A stretch of 64,000 nucleotides of DNA from Sphingomonas sp. HDW15A (GCF_011301715.1 NZ_CP049870.1:1550001-1614000); one strand, 5' to 3'; shown: positions 25,212-34,466, numbered from the stretch's first letter. Made by a program: numbers and translations. Notes: a model not told the origin generated them from the letters alone.

Positions 25212-26020
25212 TTTGCAGTTTCCGGAAATGCGGGGAGCTTCGAGATGTCGGCCGGCTCATGCTGGATGATGACCTTCGCCTTCAAGTTCTTGGCCAGCTT
25301 CTCGAACCGGTCGTGCGACGCCAGGGTGTCCGCGCGGTTGACGTTGAACGAGGGCACTCCGCCAACGGTTCGATTTTCCGTGAAGTGATACTGGTCGCCG
25401 GAAATCAGAACTGGGCCACTCGCCAGTTTGACGAGCAGGGCATGGTGCCCCTCGGTGTGGCCCGGCAGATCGATCATCCTGACCGAGCCGTCGCCGAACA
25501 CATCCTTGTCGCCCTCGACAAGCTCCAGCCTGCCGCCGCCCGTCAGCCAGCGGCGATACCGGGGTTCGGCGGGCGGCCAGACCTTGACGATGTCCCAGTC
25601 GGCTTTCCCCTGAAGCAATGTCGCATTCGGAAAATCGGTGAGCTGGCCGGTGTGGTCGTAATGATAGTGACTGATCCCAACGTAGTTGATGTTCGATGGC
25701 TTGAGGCCGATCCGCGAAAGTTGGGTGGCGATCGTTTCCTTGAGGAAGGTGCCCTGCTTGTCCTTGGGCTTGCCGGCCAGCGCGCCGTCGACGCCCGTGT
25801 CCCAGAGGAGGTAGCGATCGCCGTTTCTAACGAGGTAGCAACTCGCGGCGAGCGTGCGTTTCTGCCCAGCATACATGCCGGTGTCGGAGAAGTTTTCCAA
25901 CTTGACGTCGAGGGTCCCGCAATCGAGGCGCAGAAGCTCCACCTGCAGTCTGGGCTGTGCTGCGGCCGGGACAGCCGGCAGGACCATCCCGGCAACGATC
26001 AAACATCGATAAATGGACAT
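25208..26020 (-). CDS. Exported MBL-fold hydrolase, N-acyl homoserine lactonase-like
   Basis: The 270-residue product has a signal peptide (YRCLIVAGMVLPAVPAAA) and the dinuclear zinc motif SHYHYDHTGQ (HxHxDH), then LPGHTEGHHALLV and SGDQYHF. The layout is that of AiiA-type lactonases, but the export signal is unlike cytoplasmic quorum-quenching enzymes. The ATG at 26020 is favoured because GAGGGG lies 5 bases upstream. The substrate is unproven; other lactones or esters are possible. Confidence 0.8.
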   Translation of the reverse strand: MSIYRCLIVAGMVLPAVPAAAQPRLQVELLRLDCGTLDVKLENFSDTGMYAGQKRTLAASCYLVRNGDRYLLWDTGVDGALAGKPKDKQGTFLKETIATQLSRIGLKPSNINYVGISHYHYDHTGQLTDFPNATLLQGKADWDIVKVWPPAEPRYRRWLTGGGRLELVEGDKDVFGDGSVRMIDLPGHTEGHHALLVKLASGPVLISGDQYHFTENRTVGGVPSFNVNRADTLASHDRFEKLAKNLKAKVIIQHEPADISKLPAFPETAK

Positions 26021-26037
26021 GGGCACCCCTCATTTTA

Positions 26038-26307
26038 CTAACGATTGATCTCGACGACCTCGACGGCGGTCATTCCGTCATAGGTGTTGCGCGCGATCGC
26101 AGCAGCCTCGAAGTCGTTATCCGAGATCCGCTTCCCGGGCGGCGATTTCAATGCGGAGTCGAACGCCAGCCGTTCCGCAACAGGCAGGTCCCGCCGGGCC
26201 TTTTCCGTGCTTTCGGCAAATGCCTCGGGACTAGAGCCGTCGATGACGGTTGGCGCCTTGGAACATCCGAGGGCGACCGCCGCCAGCAGGCTCGGTGCGG
26301 CCCTCAA
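26038..26307 (-). CDS. Small lipoprotein, DUF6694-like
   Basis: The 89-residue frame starts at TTG 26307 overlapping the protease stop (TTGA). It has a short hydrophobic segment and lipobox ALGC (residues 12-15), then a VIDGSSPEAFAESTEKARRD segment resembling the I-D-G-S-S-x-E-A-F pattern of DUF6694 lipoproteins. The signal is short and the start codon weak, so the exact N-terminus is uncertain. Function is unknown. Confidence 0.62.
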   Translation of the reverse strand: MRAAPSLLAAVALGCSKAPTVIDGSSPEAFAESTEKARRDLPVAERLAFDSALKSPPGKRISDNDFEAAAIARNTYDGMTAVEVVEINR

Positions 26308-27149
26308 CTCCCCGCCTCGAACCAGACTAGCCGCCCCGGAAAATCGATCACCATCCGCGTCGCTTCCAGCCAGTCGAGACCCAGGATGATCGCCGGCTTG
26401 TCGGCCACGCCGAACGCCTCGAAAACCGGCAGGTCTGCGACGAGCACCGGCGCATTGGCCAACTGCCGATTACCAAGGCGGACGTCAGCGATCTGCGTCG
26501 CGCCGGTTTCGATGGCCTTGTTGGTCGCGCCTTGGATGATATCGCCCTTCCCGACCTTGGCCGGATCGATGCCCAGCATGCGACCGAGCCTCCAGTTGAT
26601 ACGGGTCTTGCGCGCCCCTGTATCGATCACGGCTGTCGCTGTAACGGCTCCGATCCTAACCGGAATTGTCAGCAGGTTGCCCGTTGTCGGCGTAGCGACA
26701 ATTCCAGCACCGGCCACCGGACGCGCGCCCATTGCCAGAAGGGCAAGGCGCTTGCGAGGCAGATCGAAATCGACCGTACTTTGCCCGAACAGGTCGAGCC
26801 CGACGATTCCGGCCAGCGGTACGCCATCGGCGCGCGGATCGAGCCGGACCGCGTCGAGCGGCCCTTTCGCCGTCCCGTCGAGCGATAGCCGTTCCAGACG
26901 AACCAGCGCCACATCCGCAGTGCCGGTCTGGCCTTGCAACTTCTCTCTGCCGGCCGAAACCAATCCTGCCTCGTCGGCGAAATCGGCATAAACCGCAGTC
27001 CCCTCCGCACCCGTGTCAAAAACGAACTGTCGAGTGCCGAAACTTCCTTCGACTCGAACGGTGGCATGGCCCGTTGCCGCAATCTCGATCGGCACCTCTG
27101 CCGCGGCGGGCGCAGCAGCGAGCGCAATGAAGAGAGCCAGCCGCCTCAT
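26304..27149 (-). CDS. Retropepsin-like aspartyl protease family protein, exported
   Basis: The 281-residue product begins with a signal peptide ([16 protein letters not shown]) and has two aspartyl-protease half sites: [10 protein letters not shown] (near 48) and [10 protein letters not shown] (near 174), each [19 protein letters not shown] is the flap-distal IxGxD region. Two DTG lobes in one chain resemble a covalent retropepsin dimer. The ATG overlaps the scoB stop (ATGA). Natural substrate unknown. Confidence 0.83.
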   Translation of the reverse strand: MRRLALFIALAAAPAAAEVPIEIAATGHATVRVEGSFGTRQFVFDTGAEGTAVYADFADEAGLVSAGREKLQGQTGTADVALVRLERLSLDGTAKGPLDAVRLDPRADGVPLAGIVGLDLFGQSTVDFDLPRKRLALLAMGARPVAGAGIVATPTTGNLLTIPVRIGAVTATAVIDTGARKTRINWRLGRMLGIDPAKVGKGDIIQGATNKAIETGATQIADVRLGNRQLANAPVLVADLPVFEAFGVADKPAIILGLDWLEATRMVIDFPGRLVWFEAGS

Positions 27150-27781
27150 TCCACGTAGTTGGCCGTCGTCTTTGAGCGAATTTCCTCGCGCGTGACGTCC
27201 GGCGCGGTCTCGATCAGCCGGAATGTACTATCATGATCCGGGCGCTGGAACACGGCGAGGTCGGTGATAATCATGTCGATCACGTTCTTGCCGGTCAGCG
27301 GCAGGGTGCATTCCGGAATGAATTTTGGGTCGCCGTTCTTTGACGTGTGCTCCATCACGACGATAATCTTCTTGACGCCGGCGACGAGATCCATCGCGCC
27401 GCCCATGCCCTTGATCATCTTGCCAGGTATCATCCAGTTGGCGATGTCGCCCTTCTCGCTCACTTCCATGGCGCCGAGGACGGCCAAATCGATGTGACCG
27501 CCGCGGATCATGGCGAAGCTTTGAGCGCTGTCGAAATAGCTGGTTTGCGGCAACTGGCTGACGGTTTGCTTGCCAGCATTGATGAGATCGGCGTCGACCT
27601 CGTCCGGATAGGGGAACGGGCCAATCCCAAGCATTCCGTTTTCTGATTGCAAGGTGACGGTCTTGCCGGCGGGGATGTAGTTGGCGACCAGCGTCGGGAT
27701 GCCGATGCCCAGGTTGACGTAATAGCCGTCCTCGAGCTCCTGGGCGGCGCGCGCGGCCATCTGGTTGCGGTCCCAAGGCAT
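27146..27781 (-). CDS. scoB: 3-oxoacid (succinyl-CoA:acetoacetate) CoA-transferase subunit B
   Basis: The 211-residue product has [16 protein letters not shown] and the catalytic glutamate in [12 protein letters not shown], then [23 protein letters not shown], all typical of subunit B. With subunit A it moves CoA between succinate and acetoacetate in ketone-body/PHB breakdown. The ATG at 27781 overlaps the stop of the preceding phosphatase gene by one base (TAATG). An intervening phosphatase gene separates it from scoA, which is unusual. Confidence 0.93.
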   Translation of the reverse strand: MPWDRNQMAARAAQELEDGYYVNLGIGIPTLVANYIPAGKTVTLQSENGMLGIGPFPYPDEVDADLINAGKQTVSQLPQTSYFDSAQSFAMIRGGHIDLAVLGAMEVSEKGDIANWMIPGKMIKGMGGAMDLVAGVKKIIVVMEHTSKNGDPKFIPECTLPLTGKNVIDMIITDLAVFQRPDHDSTFRLIETAPDVTREEIRSKTTANYVE

Positions 27782-28697
27782 TACTTCGTCTCCACGATAT
27801 TTACGGGCTGCCAACGGTTCTCGGGCGCGAATACTTCGTTCAAATCGCCGCGGAGACCGGGGCCGTAGACGGGGTTGGACAGGATGAACCAGCCATTGCC
27901 CCACAAAGCGCCGATCCTGCCCGTCGAAGCGAGTTGGCGCCGGGAGAGCGGAGCAAGACCCTGCGCGTTGAGCAGGTCTGAGAAGTCGCCCATCTGGTCG
28001 CCGGCCATCGCGATGACGCAATAAATGCTGGCGACATGTAATCGCCGTCCGTCCTTGCCGCTTTTCCCGTCGACGTCGCCGCGCAGGAACATGGTCCTCA
28101 AGTGCTCTGCCGGACCGACGCCAGCGGAATTCAGTGTCGCGGCGGTTGCGGCCGCGGTCGGCGTGTCCCGGTTGGTGTTGAAGATCACCGTCACGCCGAG
28201 CTTGCGAATGTTCGCGAGTGCCTCGACTGCGCCGGGCATGGCCGGAGCGGCCAATTGCGGCGCGTTCTGCCAGGCGTTGATGACCGGCCGGTCGCTGGCA
28301 ACGCCCCGCGCGGCCAGGGCATATTCCAGCCCCTGGTTCTGGACGGCGGTCTCATCAGCATCGAGCACGACTGCTAACGGCTTGTTTCCGCACGGGACGA
28401 AGCTCGCCGAGGCAAGGTTCGCGCCCCCTGAAGGACGACGCTGTCGCGCGGCCGGTTGCGCACGGCGGCGGCGACATAGCGTTCGAACGCGCGATAGGTC
28501 TGGATGCTCGCGCTCGCGCCCTCGGCGGAACCATAGAGCCACTGCATCCCGCCGGGAACTTCGGGCGCTTTCGCCGGCGCCGAGGGCTCGACCGCAACGG
28601 ACGGAGCCGCCTGAACGGCAACGGGCTTCGCCGCGGGCGCGGTTGCGCATCCCGCCAGCGACAAGGCGCCTAGCGCCGCTGCGACCCTGCGCTTCAT
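27781..28697 (-). pseudogene. HAD-family acid phosphatase lipoprotein (e(P4)-like), interrupted by a one-base frameshift
   Basis: ATG 28697 starts a lipoprotein signal (AAALGALSLAGC) and YGSAEGASASIQTYRAFERY. The frame is lost at a five-G run on the coding strand (plus-strand C 28424-28428). The other frame continues NLASASFVPCGNKP, then [20 protein letters not shown] with the DxD nucleophile, as in 5'-nucleotidase lipoprotein e(P4)/class C acid phosphatases. Adding one G gives a 305-residue protein. The restored product would dephosphorylate nucleotides in the periplasm. A sequencing error is quite possible. It overlaps scoA (ATGA) and scoB (TAATG). Confidence 0.8.
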
Positions 28698-29401
28698 GCC
28701 GCTTCGCGCTCCCGCGTTGTCGTGAATTCAATCTTCTTGTCATAGGGCGCGCCCAGGATCAGCCGGTTGACGTAGATTGACGGCAGATGGATCCAGTCCG
28801 GATCGAGGCTTCCGACCGGCACGATCTCCTCCACCTCGGCGACGCAGACCTTGCCACAGGTCGCCGCCGGGAAGTTGAAATTGCGCGCCGTCTTTCGGAA
28901 GATGAGATTGCCGCTCTCGTCCGCCTTCCACCCCTTGACAATGCTGAGGTCGGCGAAGATCCCGCGCTCCAGGATGTATTCCTGGCCATCGAAGTTCTTC
29001 ACTTCCTTGCCTTCGGCGACCTGGGTCCCGAAGCCGGTCTTGGTGTAGAAGCCCGGGATTCCCGCGCCCCCTGCCCGCATCCGCTCGGCCAGCGTGCCCT
29101 GCGGGCAGAATTCCACCTCAAGCTCGCCGGACAGATATTGCCGTTCGAATTCCTTATTCTCGCCGACGTAGGAAGAGATCATCTTCTTCACCTGCCGGGT
29201 ACGGAGCAGCTTGCCGATGCCCTCATTGTCGATCCCGGCGTTGTTCGAGGCGAAGGTCAGGTCCTTGACCCCGCTGTCGCGGATCGCGTCGAGCAGGCGT
29301 TCGGGGATGCCGCACAGGCCGAAACCGCCGGCGGCGATGAGCATTCCGTCGCGAAGGAGCCCGTCAAGGGCGGCGTCGGCGGATGGATAGACTTTTTGCA
29401 T
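28694..29401 (-). CDS. scoA: 3-oxoacid CoA-transferase subunit A
   Basis: The 235-residue product starts [19 protein letters not shown] and has [16 protein letters not shown] and [14 protein letters not shown], typical of subunit A, which binds CoA together with subunit B. ATG 29401 is preceded by AGGAGG. It is the first gene of the coupled run to 24213. A longer upstream frame is not homologous and was discarded. Confidence 0.93.
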   Translation of the reverse strand: MQKVYPSADAALDGLLRDGMLIAAGGFGLCGIPERLLDAIRDSGVKDLTFASNNAGIDNEGIGKLLRTRQVKKMISSYVGENKEFERQYLSGELEVEFCPQGTLAERMRAGGAGIPGFYTKTGFGTQVAEGKEVKNFDGQEYILERGIFADLSIVKGWKADESGNLIFRKTARNFNFPAATCGKVCVAEVEEIVPVGSLDPDWIHLPSIYVNRLILGAPYDKKIEFTTTREREAA

Positions 29402-29736
29402 TGGTCCTCCTGTTCGCCTGCGCCGATAGGCGGTGCCGGCGGCGAGGGTCAACCGCTCAGAATGGAGCGGGAATTTTCCAGGTCCTGTCGATCGACTCCG
29501 CGCCTGGTGCGGCGTTGATCTTGGTCTCCCAATAAAGTTGTCCGGGCGCAGTCTCGACGACGAAAATCTCCCCACTGATGAGGTTGACGATAAAAGTCGC
29601 GCGTAATGATCGACGTCTTGGCCAATGGCAGTCTCGCGAGTTCGGCTCTCGCCCGCAGCGCCGCCAGTGTCCCCTTGCCGTCGCTACGAGGGTCACCCGC
29701 CAGTTCACGCCTGAAGCAGGCTAACGGTGCCTATTA
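29402..29736 (-). other. 335-bp gap with a possible gene remnant
   Basis: A minus-strand frame at 29457-29708 (GTG start) gives 83 residues. Its first half is Arg/Trp-rich and looks like noise, while the second half ([20 protein letters not shown] and on) looks like natural protein. No ribosome-binding site was found. It may be the end of a decayed gene, or nothing. The part next to 29401 must hold the scoA promoter. Confidence 0.3.
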
Positions 29737-30231
29737 TCAGAGCGGATAGAATTCGCTGGTCGCCGGCATGACAAGCGTCGCCTCGAGCGGAAGCCGATCG
29801 ACCGGCCGGCCCACGGTCGGGTTCGAAGCGTAGCGCCCTTTGCTAAAAGAGACCGCGCGCACCCCGCTCATCATCCCACCGCCGCCGACGGAAACACCGA
29901 GGTCGTACCAGCCGCCATGATGACCCGGCAGGCGGTAGATCGGCAGCCGGCTGACCGTTAGCCGCCCGACCCGAACCCATCCCTCGGTCGTATAGGTCAT
30001 GACCAAGGTGGTGCATCCGCCCGACCCGCAATGTTCGCGGCCGGCCAGGTGCACGATCGCTTCCTGCCGGTGATCATCATTAAGGTCAGAAAAGGCGATG
30101 GCAAAACGGCTGTCCGGCCCCCGCTCCTCGCCTACGGCGGCGATGACCTGTGCCGCGCGCTGATCGGACTGTGCCGAGGCGCCGGCGCCGAGGAGTGCCG
30201 AGGCAGCCGCCAAGACAAATCGGACGGTCAC
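29737..30231 (-). CDS. Exported hypothetical protein
   Basis: The 164-residue product has a signal peptide (FVLAAASALLGAGASA), then a FAIAFSDLNDDHRQEAIVHL segment and HCGSGGCTTLVMTY. The D-L-N-D-D-x-x-x-E-A and C-G-S-G-G-C pattern recurs in secreted proteins of unknown role that resemble integrin-type (FG-GAP) repeats with a disulfide. GTG 30231 follows the SCP2 stop by 3 bp, so the pair is probably co-transcribed. Confidence 0.7.
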   Translation of the reverse strand: MTVRFVLAAASALLGAGASAQSDQRAAQVIAAVGEERGPDSRFAIAFSDLNDDHRQEAIVHLAGREHCGSGGCTTLVMTYTTEGWVRVGRLTVSRLPIYRLPGHHGGWYDLGVSVGGGGMMSGVRAVSFSKGRYASNPTVGRPVDRLPLEATLVMPATSEFYPL

Positions 30232-30234
30232 CGG

Positions 30235-30534
30235 TCAGCCCCGAAGCTTCGACAACACGCCCTGAAGCTGCATCGCGTTCGACATGTCGCCTTCGACCTT
30301 CAGCTTCCCGGTCATGAACGCAGTCATGCCGTCGAGCTGGCCGGCGGCCATCGACTGCCAGTCTTCCCAGGAGATCTTGATCGTCGTATCGGCATCGCCG
30401 CCGTCTTCCGAAACCTGCTCAGCCGCGCCGTCGAGCATGATCGTGCCTTCTCCCCCGAAATCGAGCTTGACCCTCTTGCCCGGAAGCCAGGCCTGGTTTT
30501 CCTGCATCTTTGCGGCAAGTTCACTTTTGGTCAT
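30235..30534 (-). CDS. SCP2 sterol-binding domain protein
   Basis: The 99-residue product fits one SCP2 domain: VKLDFGGEGTIMLDG, then DTTIKISWEDWQSMAAGQLD and the MTGKLKVEGDMSNAMQL helix. These proteins bind lipids or fatty-acyl chains in a hydrophobic tunnel. ATG 30534. It is divergent from the aldehyde dehydrogenase gene; the two share an 81-bp promoter region. Confidence 0.9.
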   Translation of the reverse strand: MTKSELAAKMQENQAWLPGKRVKLDFGGEGTIMLDGAAEQVSEDGGDADTTIKISWEDWQSMAAGQLDGMTAFMTGKLKVEGDMSNAMQLQGVLSKLRG

Positions 30535-30615
30535 GGCGGGCCCCTTCCTTGTTGCGTCGCACGAGGCCTAGCCGACAAGTTGCGGGCCGTTCAAGCAAAG
30601 CCTATCTGCAGCCTC

Positions 30616-32043
30616 ATGAGCTATGACACGGATCTCCAACTCTTCATCGACGGCGTTTGGAAGAGCGGCGAAGGCCGCGACGCCCATAAGGTCGTCAATC
30701 CCGTCACCGGCAGCGGCATCGCAGAAGTCCCCTACGCCACGAAAAGTGACCTCGAGGAAGCACTGGCCGCCTCGGCCCGTGCATGGCCGGAATGGCGTTC
30801 GACCGATGTCGAGAAGCGTGGCGCGATCCTCCACCAGGCAGCGAAACTGCTTCGTGAGCGGGCCGACCATATCGGCGCGATCCTGACCCAGGAGCAGGGC
30901 AAGATCCTCGCCGAAGCCAAGGCCGAAGTGATGGGCTCCGCGCAATTGTTCGACTGGTATGCTGAGGAGATCAAGCGGGATTATGGCCGCACGCTGGTTC
31001 GCCCGGCTGGCGAGCTGTCGCGGGTTATCCGCCAGCCTGTCGGTCCGGTGGCTACCTTCACGCCGTGGAACTTCCCGATCTACCTCCTAGCCAAAAAGGT
31101 CGCCGCGGCGCTTGCAGCCGGATGCACCGTCATTTCGCGCCCGCCGCATGAGACGCCGGGCTGTACGACTGAGATGTTCCGCGCCCTCGCCGACGCCGGC
31201 ATTCCAAAGGGCGTCGCCCAGCTTGTCCATGGCGAGGCCGATCTCGTCAGCACGACGCTCATCGGGTCGAAAGAAATCCGGAAAGTCAGCTTCACCGGCT
31301 CCACCGCGGTCGGCAAGCATCTGATGCGCCTTGCGGCGGACAGCATGACCCGGATCACGATGGAGCTGGGCGGCCATGCCCCCGTCCTGATCTTCGATGA
31401 TTGCAACCTTGAAAAGACGCTCGACATGGTCGTGCCGCAGAAATTCCGGAATGCCGGTCAGGTCTGCGTTTCACCTACGCGATTCTACGTCCAAGATTCG
31501 ATCTACGACGCCTTCTTGAAGGGGTTTGCCGAGCGAACCGCGAAGGTAAAGGTCGGCAACGGGCTGGAAGCGGATACGAAGATGGGCCCGCTCGCAAACG
31601 GCCGCCGGCCGGAAGCTGTCGGAGCGTTGATCGATGACGCCGCGGCCAAAGGCGCGCGGGTGCTCGCCGGCGGATCGCGGGGCGACGGTGGCTTCTTCTT
31701 CCAGCCAACATTGCTCGCCGACGTGCCGAACGAAGCCAACATAATGAACGAAGAGCCGTTCGGCCCGGTTGCCGTGACCTGCGCCTTCTCGACCTTCGAC
31801 GAGGTCATCGAGCAGGCCAATCGGCTGCCGTTCGGACTCGCGGCCTTTGCCTTCACCGAGAACGGCCGTCGCGCCAATTTGATCGGAGATCTTGTCGAGA
31901 GCGGCATGGTCGGCATCAACACCTTCGCGATATCGGTCGCCGACGCGCCGTTCGGCGGGGTGAAGGATTCGGGCTTCGGCTCCGAAGGCGGCAAGGAAGG
32001 TCTTGAATCCTACCAGGTGGTGAAGGCGATCCACCAGGCCTGA
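30616..32043 (+). CDS. NAD(P)-dependent aldehyde dehydrogenase, probable succinate-semialdehyde dehydrogenase
   Basis: The 475-residue product has the ALDH cofactor region FTPWNFPIYLLAKKVAAAL, the FTGSTAVGKHLM turn, the general-base glutamate in TMELGGHAPV and the catalytic cysteine in NAGQVCVSPTRFYV. The closest family by eye is NAD-dependent succinate-semialdehyde/aldehyde dehydrogenase. ATG 30616 is used; the frame is open far upstream but that part is antisense to the SCP2 and hypothetical genes. Confidence 0.9.
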   Translation: MSYDTDLQLFIDGVWKSGEGRDAHKVVNPVTGSGIAEVPYATKSDLEEALAASARAWPEWRSTDVEKRGAILHQAAKLLRERADHIGAILTQEQGKILAEAKAEVMGSAQLFDWYAEEIKRDYGRTLVRPAGELSRVIRQPVGPVATFTPWNFPIYLLAKKVAAALAAGCTVISRPPHETPGCTTEMFRALADAGIPKGVAQLVHGEADLVSTTLIGSKEIRKVSFTGSTAVGKHLMRLAADSMTRITMELGGHAPVLIFDDCNLEKTLDMVVPQKFRNAGQVCVSPTRFYVQDSIYDAFLKGFAERTAKVKVGNGLEADTKMGPLANGRRPEAVGALIDDAAAKGARVLAGGSRGDGGFFFQPTLLADVPNEANIMNEEPFGPVAVTCAFSTFDEVIEQANRLPFGLAAFAFTENGRRANLIGDLVESGMVGINTFAISVADAPFGGVKDSGFGSEGGKEGLESYQVVKAIHQA

Positions 32044-32054
32044 AGCACCAGGCA

Positions 32055-33362
32055 TCAGCCTCCGGCGGTGAGCAGGTAGAAGAACAGCACCGAGGCGGCA
32101 GCCATGATCGCCGTTGCAATCCAACCCGACAGGAGCAGGCGGCCGCGAACCGCCAAGCGCCCCATCGCGCGTCGGTTCCGGACGATCAGCATCATCAGGA
32201 TCATCAAAGGGGCCGCGAGCACGCCGTTAACAACCGCGGCCCAGTAGAGCGCCTTTACCGGATTGATGCCGAACGCCTGAAGCGAACCACCCATCACGGT
32301 CGTGGCGATGATCGTTCCATAAAACAATCGCGCCTTGTTCGGCTTCGATTCCAGACTGGCGGGCCGGCCGAACATTTCCGACACCGCGTAGGCGGCGGAT
32401 CCGGCCAGGATGGGAACCGCAAGCAGCCCGGTGCCAATGATCCCGACCGCGAATAGCAAGGAGGCGAAGCGTCCGGCGAAAGGCTCGAGCGCCTGCGCGG
32501 CCTGGGCCGACGATTCGACGGTTGTAATTCCGTTCGCATTGAGAGTCGCCGCTGTCGAAAAGACGATCGCCAGCGAAATAAGCGTGCTGAAGGCCATTCC
32601 GGTTAGCGTATCGAACTGAATTCGCTTGATTTCCCTGACGGCCTTGCCGGGCGCGACGCAAAGCGGCTTTTGGTGGTGGCGGCGCTCCTCCTCCACTTCC
32701 TGGGCGGCCTGCCAGAAGAAAAGATACGGGCTGATTGTCGTGCCGAGGATCGCCACCAGCGCCGTGGCATAGGCAAAGTTCCACTGCAGTTCCGGAATGA
32801 CGAGGCTCTGGAGCGCCCGGCCCCAAGGCACATCTGCCGCGAACACTACCCCGACATAAGCGAACAGGCTCAGCGTCGCCCATCGCAAAGCCGCCGCATA
32901 ATGCCGGTAATCCAGGAATATTTCGAGCAGTAGGCAGACCCCGCCAAAAATAAACGTGTAAATTACCGCGTTGCCGCCAACCAGCAATTGCAGGGCTGCA
33001 CCCATCGCACTCAGATCGGCCCCGAGATTTATGATGTTGGCGACCAGCAGCAGGGAGACAGCCCCCCACAGCAATGATCTGGGATAGTGCCGGCGCAGGT
33101 TCGCAGCGATCCCCCGGCCAGTTACCCGGCCGATCTCGGCGGATATTGTCTGGATCACATAAAGCAGCGGAAAGCTGAGGACGAAGGTCCACGACAGTGC
33201 GTAGCCGAATTGCGCGCCAACCTGACTGTGGGTGCCGATACCGCTCGGATCGTCATCGGCGGCACCGGTAATGAGGCCCGGCCCGAGTCGCTTCAGAAGA
33301 GGCTTATCGGCCCCCAAACCGGCGCGGTGTCTCCTCACGCGGTCAATGCCTCGCCTCGCCAC
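32055..33362 (-). CDS. Nramp-family divalent metal transporter, atypical clade
   Basis: The 435-residue product has about 11 hydrophobic helices. Helix 1 reads ITGAADDDPSGIGTHSQVG where classical Nramp has DPGN, and the helix-6 region reads GTTISPYLFFWQAAQEVEEE where classical Nramp has a Met-Pro-His metal site. The missing methionine means selectivity for Mn/Fe over hard ions cannot be assumed; related proteins have been described as Mg transporters. The GTG start at 33362 is uncertain. It converges with the ALDH gene. Confidence 0.85.
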   Translation of the reverse strand: MARRGIDRVRRHRAGLGADKPLLKRLGPGLITGAADDDPSGIGTHSQVGAQFGYALSWTFVLSFPLLYVIQTISAEIGRVTGRGIAANLRRHYPRSLLWGAVSLLLVANIINLGADLSAMGAALQLLVGGNAVIYTFIFGGVCLLLEIFLDYRHYAAALRWATLSLFAYVGVVFAADVPWGRALQSLVIPELQWNFAYATALVAILGTTISPYLFFWQAAQEVEEERRHHQKPLCVAPGKAVREIKRIQFDTLTGMAFSTLISLAIVFSTAATLNANGITTVESSAQAAQALEPFAGRFASLLFAVGIIGTGLLAVPILAGSAAYAVSEMFGRPASLESKPNKARLFYGTIIATTVMGGSLQAFGINPVKALYWAAVVNGVLAAPLMILMMLIVRNRRAMGRLAVRGRLLLSGWIATAIMAAASVLFFYLLTAGG

Positions 33363-33495
33363 TCTGTCCCCGGCTCACCGTTGCACTGCACACCCATTGA
33401 CGCAGGCTAAGACAACACCGGCCAACCGGCAATTGCCCGCAGCCCAACCGAGTTTATGTCGCCGTCAGAGTGGCGGTCAGCTTCCGACTTTGGAG

Positions 33496-33669
33496 TTAGC
33501 CTGCGAGAATGGCGGCAGCGGTTTCCTCGATGGTGCCAGACACCTGGATGGCTTCGCTTCCGATCATCCCGATCTTCGTCTGGCCATTTTCATGTGATCG
33601 TAGCCATGCCACGTTTTGCGCGACGACCATATAATCGCCCCCGCGGGACTTCAGCAGAACGAATTTCAT
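33496..33669 (-). CDS. Hypothetical 57-residue protein
   Basis: ATG 33669 has a clear ribosome-binding site (AGGAGA, spacing 8-9). The product begins MKFVLLKSRGGDYMVVAQNV and ends IEETAAAILAG, alternating strands and a final helix, similar in general look to short FlbD-like or LytTR-accessory proteins, but I cannot place it in a family. The reading frame on the opposite strand here is an arginine-rich shadow. Confidence 0.6.
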   Translation of the reverse strand: MKFVLLKSRGGDYMVVAQNVAWLRSHENGQTKIGMIGSEAIQVSGTIEETAAAILAG

Positions 33670-33842
33670 GAATCCTGTCTCCTAAAGCTAGATCCTACCC
33701 ACGCAATCTTCGCTTCGAGTTAATTTCAGAAGCAGCCTTCGACCCTTTGCCAATTCAGGCGAGACACTTCGGAACGAAGATGCAGGCAAATGCGCACGAC
33801 CGTTGAAGATCGCGCGCACAGCGTCATAAGAATTGATGCCGT

Positions 33843-34466
33843 TTAGATGCGGCGTCCGTTGTTCCGCTTGATGTCCAGGTTGCTGATACGTCCACTAAGA
33901 TCGACCCGGCAACTGAAGCGCAGGTCGGCAGACTGGGGATTATAGGCTTGGGCGCCGTAACCCTGGTTCGCGTAGCCCTGGTTGGTATAGCGAGGGTCAT
34001 AGCCCTGGCTGCCATAGCCTCCACGATAGCCCATACCGGACTGCATTACGCCGGAGACCCTCAGGCCATTGGACTTGCGCTGGACGCCGGTGATGGCGAC
34101 TACGCGAGCCTGGCCATAGGCCTGGTTGCCATAAGCTTGATTGCCGTAGCCCTCGTTGGCGTACGCCTGGTTGCCGTAGCCTTGGCCGTAGGCTCCATAA
34201 CGGCCAGCACGTAAGTCACCGCTAACTCTGGCCTCCGCAGCGCGCGCGCACTGGTCGACTGCCATCCGGTCGTTGCCTTGGCCATAGGCGCCGTAACGGC
34301 CCTGCCCAAGGACTGAATTAAGCACAGAGTCGACGACACTCTGTTCGCCATTTTGGTTGGGATAAGGATTAGGATACTGGTTGTACTGCGCAGTCGCCGG
34401 AACGGCGACGCTGGCCATCATCGCTAAACCAAATATTCCGACGTAAAATCTAGATGATACTCGCAT
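33843..34466 (-). CDS. Secreted Tyr/Gly/Gln/Asn-rich repeat protein
   Basis: The 207-residue product has a signal peptide (GLAMMASVAVPATAQ) and long low-complexity stretches of Y-G-N-Q-A-Y and G-Q-G type repeats (AYANEGYGNQAYGNQAYGQA is one segment), with a C-terminal strand region SADLRFSCRVDLSGRIS. Cys residues are few. ATG 34466 has AAGGATAA upstream. The composition resembles adhesive or amyloid-like surface proteins; no domain is recognised. Confidence 0.75.
   Translation of the reverse strand: MRVSSRFYVGIFGLAMMASVAVPATAQYNQYPNPYPNQNGEQSVVDSVLNSVLGQGRYGAYGQGNDRMAVDQCARAAEARVSGDLRAGRYGAYGQGYGNQAYANEGYGNQAYGNQAYGQARVVAITGVQRKSNGLRVSGVMQSGMGYRGGYGSQGYDPRYTNQGYANQGYGAQAYNPQSADLRFSCRVDLSGRISNLDIKRNNGRRI

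Noticed and set aside
30031..30615. Upstream extension of the aldehyde dehydrogenase frame
   Set aside because: It is antisense to the SCP2 and exported hypothetical genes and lacks ALDH homology; ATG 30616 fits the family.
34100..34214. Repeated near-identical short segments that look like a direct-repeat array
   Set aside because: They encode the Y-G-N-Q repeats of the secreted protein, have no spacers and are not a CRISPR array.
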